NCBI GenBank assembly: GCA_019916065.1
Contig: CM034241.1
Coordinates: 15,987,228 to 16,051,227, forward strand
Reading direction: 5' to 3'
DNA length: 64,000 nt
Source: Vitellaria paradoxa
Taxonomy: Eukaryota > Streptophyta > Magnoliopsida > Ericales > Sapotaceae
This document shows positions 58,800-64,000 of the stretch, in pieces. The notes under the pieces were generated by a model. It saw nothing but the letters and a program-made list of their open reading frames with translations. It ran no database searches and was not told the origin of the DNA. The translations under genes were made by a program, and so were the position numbers. The stretch's first letter is position 1, and the number at the start of each line of letters is the position of its first letter.

Positions 58800-60113
58800 T
58801 GAACTGAAATGAAATTCAAAGTGGACACTCATAACCATGTTCCAATGCACGTGTAAGAGATCACACCACACAACCTACACAAGACCACTACATGCACAAT
58901 ACAAGAGCTGCTTGCTAAGAATCTACTAAGTCTTTATTTCGGTTGTAACTTGGCTAAGGGTAGTGGTTAACAATGGAAGATATGGAAATCAAAGCACATG
59001 TCTTGGGATAAAGACGTTCAAATGCACACAAGTCCCAAACTACCCATTTCCTTTCCAACCCTAACAAAGATTCCAACAAGAAGCTTATTCACACTAAATA
59101 CTATCCTTGGGGCAATGGAAAATATTGCAAGTAATGCACAAGTCCTACAGTTTCATAAACCAAGGAATGATAAATTTTTTTTTGTTATTTTTTTTTTCTG
59201 AAATAATGAAATATACATCAACTGAATTTTCCACCCAAAAATTCCTCTCAATATGCTCTCAAAAGTTTCATTCCTAACCTCCATTCACATCACTGACATT
59301 GAGGCACTTTCACAACCCAAGACATGTTAGGGTAAGGCTTAAAGTATGTGAATAAGGTTAAGGGATAATATATGAGGTAGAAGCCAAGAAAAAAATATAT
59401 ATATATATAAATATCACGCACTTGATTAAAAGGCTTCAAGTTGGTTCCTAGGGCAATTTCATATCAAGGAAGGATAAAGAGGCCTAACAATAGTAAAGAT
59501 GGCCTAGCATCATGTTCAAAGCTCGCAACAACTCATAATATACCAAGTGAAACTCATGCAAGTGTGTGTGATGTAATTGGTGTATTAAAAATCAAAATGA
59601 AGAATAAAAGAGCTGTGATTATGTGCAACCCCTCAAGAAAAGAAATAATAGGCTCAAAAGCTCACCATTAGGGATATAAGTCTCCACCTAGTCCAAGAAT
59701 GCTCAATTAACCAATGTTAAATAAAATCTACTCCTAAGCACATAACCTCTTCTCCATGATAGTCATGAAAATGCACAAGGTCATTACACACTCAACTTGA
59801 ATTAAGTTTCCTATTAATGCTTGAACAAGATTCACTTATCACTCTCTCACTCAATTCCATAATCAACTAAACCAAAAGGTCATCATGCGATCTCTACCCC
59901 CCAACCTAAATTAAGCATTGTCCTCAATGTGAGAACCATGATGCATAAGTGGGTCTGTAGTGTGTAAAGTGAGCATGATGATGATAATGAGCATGAAATA
60001 ATAGCCACGAAAGGTACAAATAAGAATAAAGCACAAAGTAAACCAAGCATGCAACCATTATTCAAGCCCCTGAAGGTATTACCTAAAACACCCCCCAACT
60101 TAGATTGAGGAGA

Positions 60114-60386
60114 CTAATGACATGAATGTAATAACATAAAGAATAACATGATAAGAAAAATATGCATAAAGAATGAAAGAAAGGATAAGGATTTCCTCAT
60201 GTTGTCTTCAAATGGATCTAATGCATAATGAGACTCAAAAAGAAATTGCAATGAAATACCAAAAACGTCATCCTTGTCCCACTCATTGGAAATGTCAACA
60301 CCCTCCTTAGACTTAGTGTCAGCACTCTCAGTGTCAAGAATGTCCGCTAGAGGTGGCATATCATAATAATCAGAAAGGTAACTCAT
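60114..60386 (-). pseudogene. Short acidic ORF of element C, unknown
   Basis: A 90-codon frame starts MSYLSDYYDMPPLADI, continues acidic (Asp/Glu-rich) and ends in a hydrophobic stretch of about 20 residues that could be a membrane segment or non-coding read-through. It lies directly right of a polypurine-like tract. The family is not recognised. It could be the last exon or C-terminal part of an Athila-type extra ORF. Confidence 0.35.
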
Positions 60387-61039
60387 TTTAGATTCTATTA
60401 TTGTGTCAGTGTCTATGGTGTAAGAAGGTGCGTCAGACCACTCAGTAGCTAAAGTTATCTTAGCCTAGTCCATCTCTAAAAGGAGTTCAAGGTTGACTTA
60501 ATTCCACCATTGTCCGTCAAGTAATTGGTCAGGTGTTATGTGCATTAATGGAGGATAAATAAGCGGTAAGGGTAATGAATTACTTTCTAAAAAAGTACTC
60601 CTCAAGCCACCCTTCCTAGTCAACCTCAAAACTCTCAGAGTCACTCTCCTCACTAGACATGTAAGATGTGTCTTCCCACATACGTTTTCATCCAATTAAA
60701 GTGTTAATATTATCTTCCTTATTATAATTATTGTGGTTAGGACCAAACATGACGTACCTGTTCTTTGCAAATAATATAAAAATAGAGCTTAAGAACATAA
60801 GTAACCAAACATTCAAACACAAGGTAATAACAATATGCTCAAAAATTAAAAAGAATAACACAGATAAAATGAAAAGCAAACACGGTTAAACAGAATACCA
60901 AATTAAAAGAGTTAAAAATAATTATACATCAATCCCAACTGGTTAAAGTTAAGTATAGAGTTTTAGGATCAATAAGTGAAATAAGAAATCTCACTTCTAA
61001 ACTCTCAAAAAGAGAAGAACTAAATAGGTAATCACTGAT

Positions 61040-62134
61040 GAGGTGGAGGTGGATGAGACTCTCTGATATAATCTAAAATGCTCTGTAGGAGGTGACCCTG
61101 AGTCTGCTGGCTCTGGTGAATGCGCAGAAAGAGCTGGTGGTTAGCTTCCTGATTCTATTTCATGGTGTTAATACGTTTAGCCAGTGCCCCGATCTTATTA
61201 GCTAAGTCTGTATTAGTAACATCCTCTTCATCCTCCTCTGGCTCTTCTGGTGCTTAAGATGGTCCACCCTCTTCTTCAGACTCCTCTGCCTTCATTTTCT
61301 TCTTTGAGATTAAGCCTTAGGATTTGACATAAGATGTGATATTAAAAGGTTGTAAACCTGAGGCTATAGGTAAGTCATCTGTGATGCGGGCTTCCTTTCT
61401 TCAAAAATATCTTTGTGAGCACTCCACCAAAGGGTAAAGCAGCTAAAGCTCCAGGGTACTCACATGGGTATATGCCACTCGGTGCCAAATATATGAGGGC
61501 AAATCAATCATCATCCCTGTTCCGATAGCATAAATCAACCGAACTCTAAGGGGAGTGCAATCAGAAATCTTGTTTGTGGCAATAGGTTTGTGCATGAAAA
61601 CATATGCAATGCCCAATATTTATCTTTAAGCACAGACACCGGTTTCCTATATTCTCCAACCCAATCCTGGCTATCTAATAAAATCTCTGAAACCACAATA
61701 GGGAATAGTGGAGTGCCCTCAACAGGGTAAGTAAATTTAGGATTTTGAACTCTAGGTACTTGGAATATTTGAGCAAAATTGTCGGGTGTAAGTGTAATCT
61801 CAACCCCTCTGACCTAACTAATGAGTCATTCTCTACCCTTTCGCCTAATGATGGACCCTTCTCTAAAATTGGCAAAGAACTCATTTACTAAATCAACTAT
61901 ACAGCAGGCATGAAATCTTGCCATGTGAAGCCACTGTCACCCCTCAAAATTTTGTTCTAGCATAAATTCATTGCGACTAAAATGGTCGATTTGCCAAAAA
62001 CACTCAATCACCACTAATTTATGTCCCAAAGTCTCATCATATTTTTGTTCAACATCCTCTCTCCAAAATCTACTTCTATCAAATGAACTGGTCCTTAGCT
62101 GTCTATTTGCCAGTCTTTTAACTCTTAGGGCCAT
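61040..62134 (-). pseudogene. Putative plant transposon protein of element C
   Basis: Minus-strand frames can be followed from the ATG at 62,134: LANRQLRTSSFDRSRFW, then VNEFFANFREG (about 61,870), VRGVEITLTPDNFAQIFQVP (about 61,760-61,815), a middle part with PVSVLKDKYW, and a C-terminus with ANKIGALAKRINTM and HQSQQTQGHLLQSILDYI (61,050-61,190), ending Pro-rich. This order resembles the Athila ORF/putative plant transposon protein family found downstream of pol in Athila-type elements. Function unknown. At least six stops are present. Confidence 0.6.
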
Positions 62135-62349
62135 AGGAGCTACAAAAATACAAAAGGAATATTCAATTAATTACTATGCAACCACTATGTCCACAAAAGT
62201 TCAGTGGCCCATTCTGTTGAAAAAAATGTACATTGAAATTGAGATGAATGCGTGTAATATAGACAGTCCAGGTGGCCATATACCATCCACCATGGATGGG
62301 TCCATTCAAAATGAGTAGTTTCTTTCTACCCACTGTTGGGAACTCAAAA

Positions 62350-62930
62350 TAGGGCTTCATTATACAAGAAATTCAGAACCCTTGATACTTTGAAGCTCAG
62401 GTTCGAAGAGGAATTGATATAAGAAATACCTAGGGCTCAAAGCATAGAGGTAACATACCTTAGGTAGCTTAGACACGAAGATGGGAGTTGAATGTTGCTA
62501 AACAACCCTCAGGAAGGCCTATTCTTAATGAAATCTTCAAGTATGTAGAGAGAACTTGAGAGGATTGGAAGTTAGAGGAGAGAAGATTAGGTTCAAAGTG
62601 ATTGAAAGAGTTATTAAATCAGTTGTAGGGTCCAGACCACCCATGGACGGTCCAGACCATAGAATGGTCTTCTCCAAAACCTCGGCCAAACATGCTTACT
62701 GTGGTCAGGACCATTTGGTCTGGGGGTCCAAACCACAAAATAGTCTCCTCCACTATTTTGGCTAAATATGCTCACTGTGGTTCGGACCATTTGGTCTGGG
62801 GGTCCAGACCATAGAATTGGATACTTTCAACTTGTTTTTATTTTGCATTAAATAACCAAAGAATGCCTAAACTAAAAATCAAAATCCTATCTTGGATGTA
62901 AGTGATACAGAATGCTCTCTAGACTATACT
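62350..62930 (-). repeat. LTR-like sequence with GGTCC word block
   Basis: At 62,630-62,820 several GGTCC(A/G)GACC-type words occur, including a 76-bp tandem duplication (units from about 62,697 and 62,773). The block resembles 55,990-56,215 in the LTR of element C, and the minus-strand sequence left of it ends GTATGTTACC like an LTR-leader donor site. It could be the decayed 5' LTR of C, but the ends were not found. Confidence 0.4.
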
Positions 62931-62980
62931 ATTTATGGAAAGTTTCTTCTTCACATCTAGGGTTTGATTTCTGATTTCCC

Positions 62981-64000
62981 ATGGCATCTATGATTCCTAC
63001 GTTCAATTCATTGAAGCATGGAGAAGATTCACGTGCTTTGGTTGTAAATGATGAACCTACGACTAGGGTTTCACAAGTGCTGAAGGCTAGGGTTTCGCAA
63101 GAGGTGGCAACTAGGTCCTTCTAATCTGATTTGAGTTCCTATGGGGATTTCAAGTGTGGAAATGGTTCTTTCTCTTCTTTGATTGTTTCCAAAGGTGATT
63201 CAAAATGAGAAGTTGTAGATCGTGATAATGTTGTTAATGCTCGTGCTCTTACCAATGTTGCGGCTAAGGTTTTGCATGAATCTTACGTGAGTGAAGGTTC
63301 TATTCATATCCCTAGAGTTCCCCACGCTGGTTGCAATGATAAGGTGCTGATTTCTAATCAAGATGTTGTTCCTTCTACATTTTTGGAGCATGAGACATTA
63401 CAAGGAGGTGTGGCTAGGGTTTGTTCAGAGAAGATGGATCAACAAGTCGCAGCTAGGGTTTCTCAACCTATGGCGGCTAGGGTTTCGGCTAACCCTAATG
63501 GTTCTAAAAGTACTGTAGTGAAGCCGACTTCTATTCTTATTGGTAGGAAAGAGATTTCATTGGTTTCAAAGGATGATAAGAAGGCTTCAAATCTTGGTTT
63601 TGATGCAAGATTGGAGGGACATGAAGAATGTATGGATTCGGCTAGGGTTGGGGCTGTTATTTCACCCTTGGCAATGGTTAAACCACCAAATGTGCATGAG
63701 CTTTCTGATGTGTTAGAAAAGTTGTTGGTTTTTCCCACATTAATGATGGTGAAGGAGATGATTCTATGCTATCTAAGGTTTCGTCGCTGCTCTCTACTCG
63801 GGTTAATGGACGTGAACAACATCTTCAAGTTCCATTTGCAGATCTGGATAACTCTGATTCTTCTATGCAACATTCCTCTCAAGCTGCTAATTTAGAAAAG
63901 TTGTTAAATTCAGCTTTTTCTACGCTGCGTACACAGAATGCTTCTACGATTACAACTTCAAATGTTGCTCATGAATGTTCTTCTTATTTGGAGCATAAGG
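62981..64000 (+). pseudogene. Broken ORF with ARVS repeats, partial
   Basis: One frame runs from ATG 62,981 to about 63,735, with in-frame stops at 63,121-63,123 and 63,208-63,210. It shifts frame near 63,735 and then continues Ser/Leu-rich to the window end. It encodes several short repeats of (A/T)RVS. The overall composition is Ser/Val-rich without known motifs. It could be the N-terminal part of an L1-type LINE ORF1 with its 5' UTR, or a decayed host gene. I do not recognise it, and the 3' end lies outside the window. Confidence 0.45.

Larger units (their letters stand above)
56407..62349 (-). mobile_element. Internal region of element C
   Basis: The region runs right from the polypurine tract at 56,407. 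It is interrupted by a solo LTR (56,931-58,799). Typical features on the minus strand: GCAATGCTAGGGACTAGCAA... before GGGGGGG (56,407-56,450) and ATTGAGGACAATGC... before GGTTGGGGGG (about 59,897-59,940), both patterns usual near the 3' end of Athila/Tat elements. The part 58,805-59,880 is non-coding. Weak coding traces lie at 60,114-60,386 and 61,040-62,134. No gag-pol is seen, so C is non-autonomous or its left part is rearranged. Confidence 0.65.

Noticed and set aside
23714..62349. Operon-like or defence gene cluster
   Set aside because: All coding traces in this span belong to retrotransposons, LINEs or CACTA elements in nested order. No host gene set is present.

Overview
The window is nuclear DNA of a flowering plant. 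It contains one recognisable host gene, a two-exon short-chain dehydrogenase/reductase at 19.5-21.2 kb. Nearly everything else is transposable elements of plant types: Ty3/Gypsy (Tekay-like, Tat and Athila/Tat-like LTRs), Ty1/Copia (Sirevirus and Tork), L1-type LINEs, a tRNA-derived SINE, CACTA transposons and MITEs. The species cannot be told from the sequence.

Left part, 0-19 kb. A long-LTR Gypsy family, probably Tekay-like and without visible coding capacity, fills 2.26-10.74 kb on the minus strand as LTR - internal - LTR - internal remnant - LTR fragment. A diverged relative lies at 0.5-1.1 kb (+) and an LTR tail at 10.74-11.15 kb (+). One LTR carries a SINE with a 17-bp target duplication and a 15-nt retro-insertion with a 13-bp duplication. 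Next come a Copia-type LTR (11.3-12.9 kb) and a decayed Sirevirus gag (13.4-16.8 kb, minus) split by a 1.1-kb CACTA element.

Gene island, 17.9-23.7 kb. The dehydrogenase gene has a TATA box, a 930-bp intron and a poly(A) signal, and is flanked by MITEs.

Nested stack, 23.7-63 kb. Tat-lineage element B (left LTR 23,714-24,218) carries an antisense ORF. Tat element A (24,976-48,333, 5-bp duplication ATCAA) inserted inside that ORF and rejoins it exactly at 48,339. Inside A: a truncated LINE sits in A's own antisense ORF; an 80-bp minisatellite lies between that ORF and the integrase; an LTR interrupts the integrase; a 10.3-kb CACTA element (31,883-42,211, duplication CAT) interrupts that LTR; and within the CACTA lie a 3.5-kb LINE and a solo LTR. 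The right arm of B is split by a Tork Copia element (48,811-53,711) and ended by Athila/Tat-like element C (from 54,867), which contains another solo LTR.

Right end, 62.9-64 kb. A broken reading frame of unknown family, with repeated Ala-Arg-Val-Ser motifs, runs off the window.

I found no operon-like or defence-like system. The most interesting signals are structural: the exactly readable nesting, GC-rich palindromic word blocks beside the core promoters of several unrelated LTRs, the antisense ORFs and minisatellite of the Tat elements, and SINE/LINE tail sharing.
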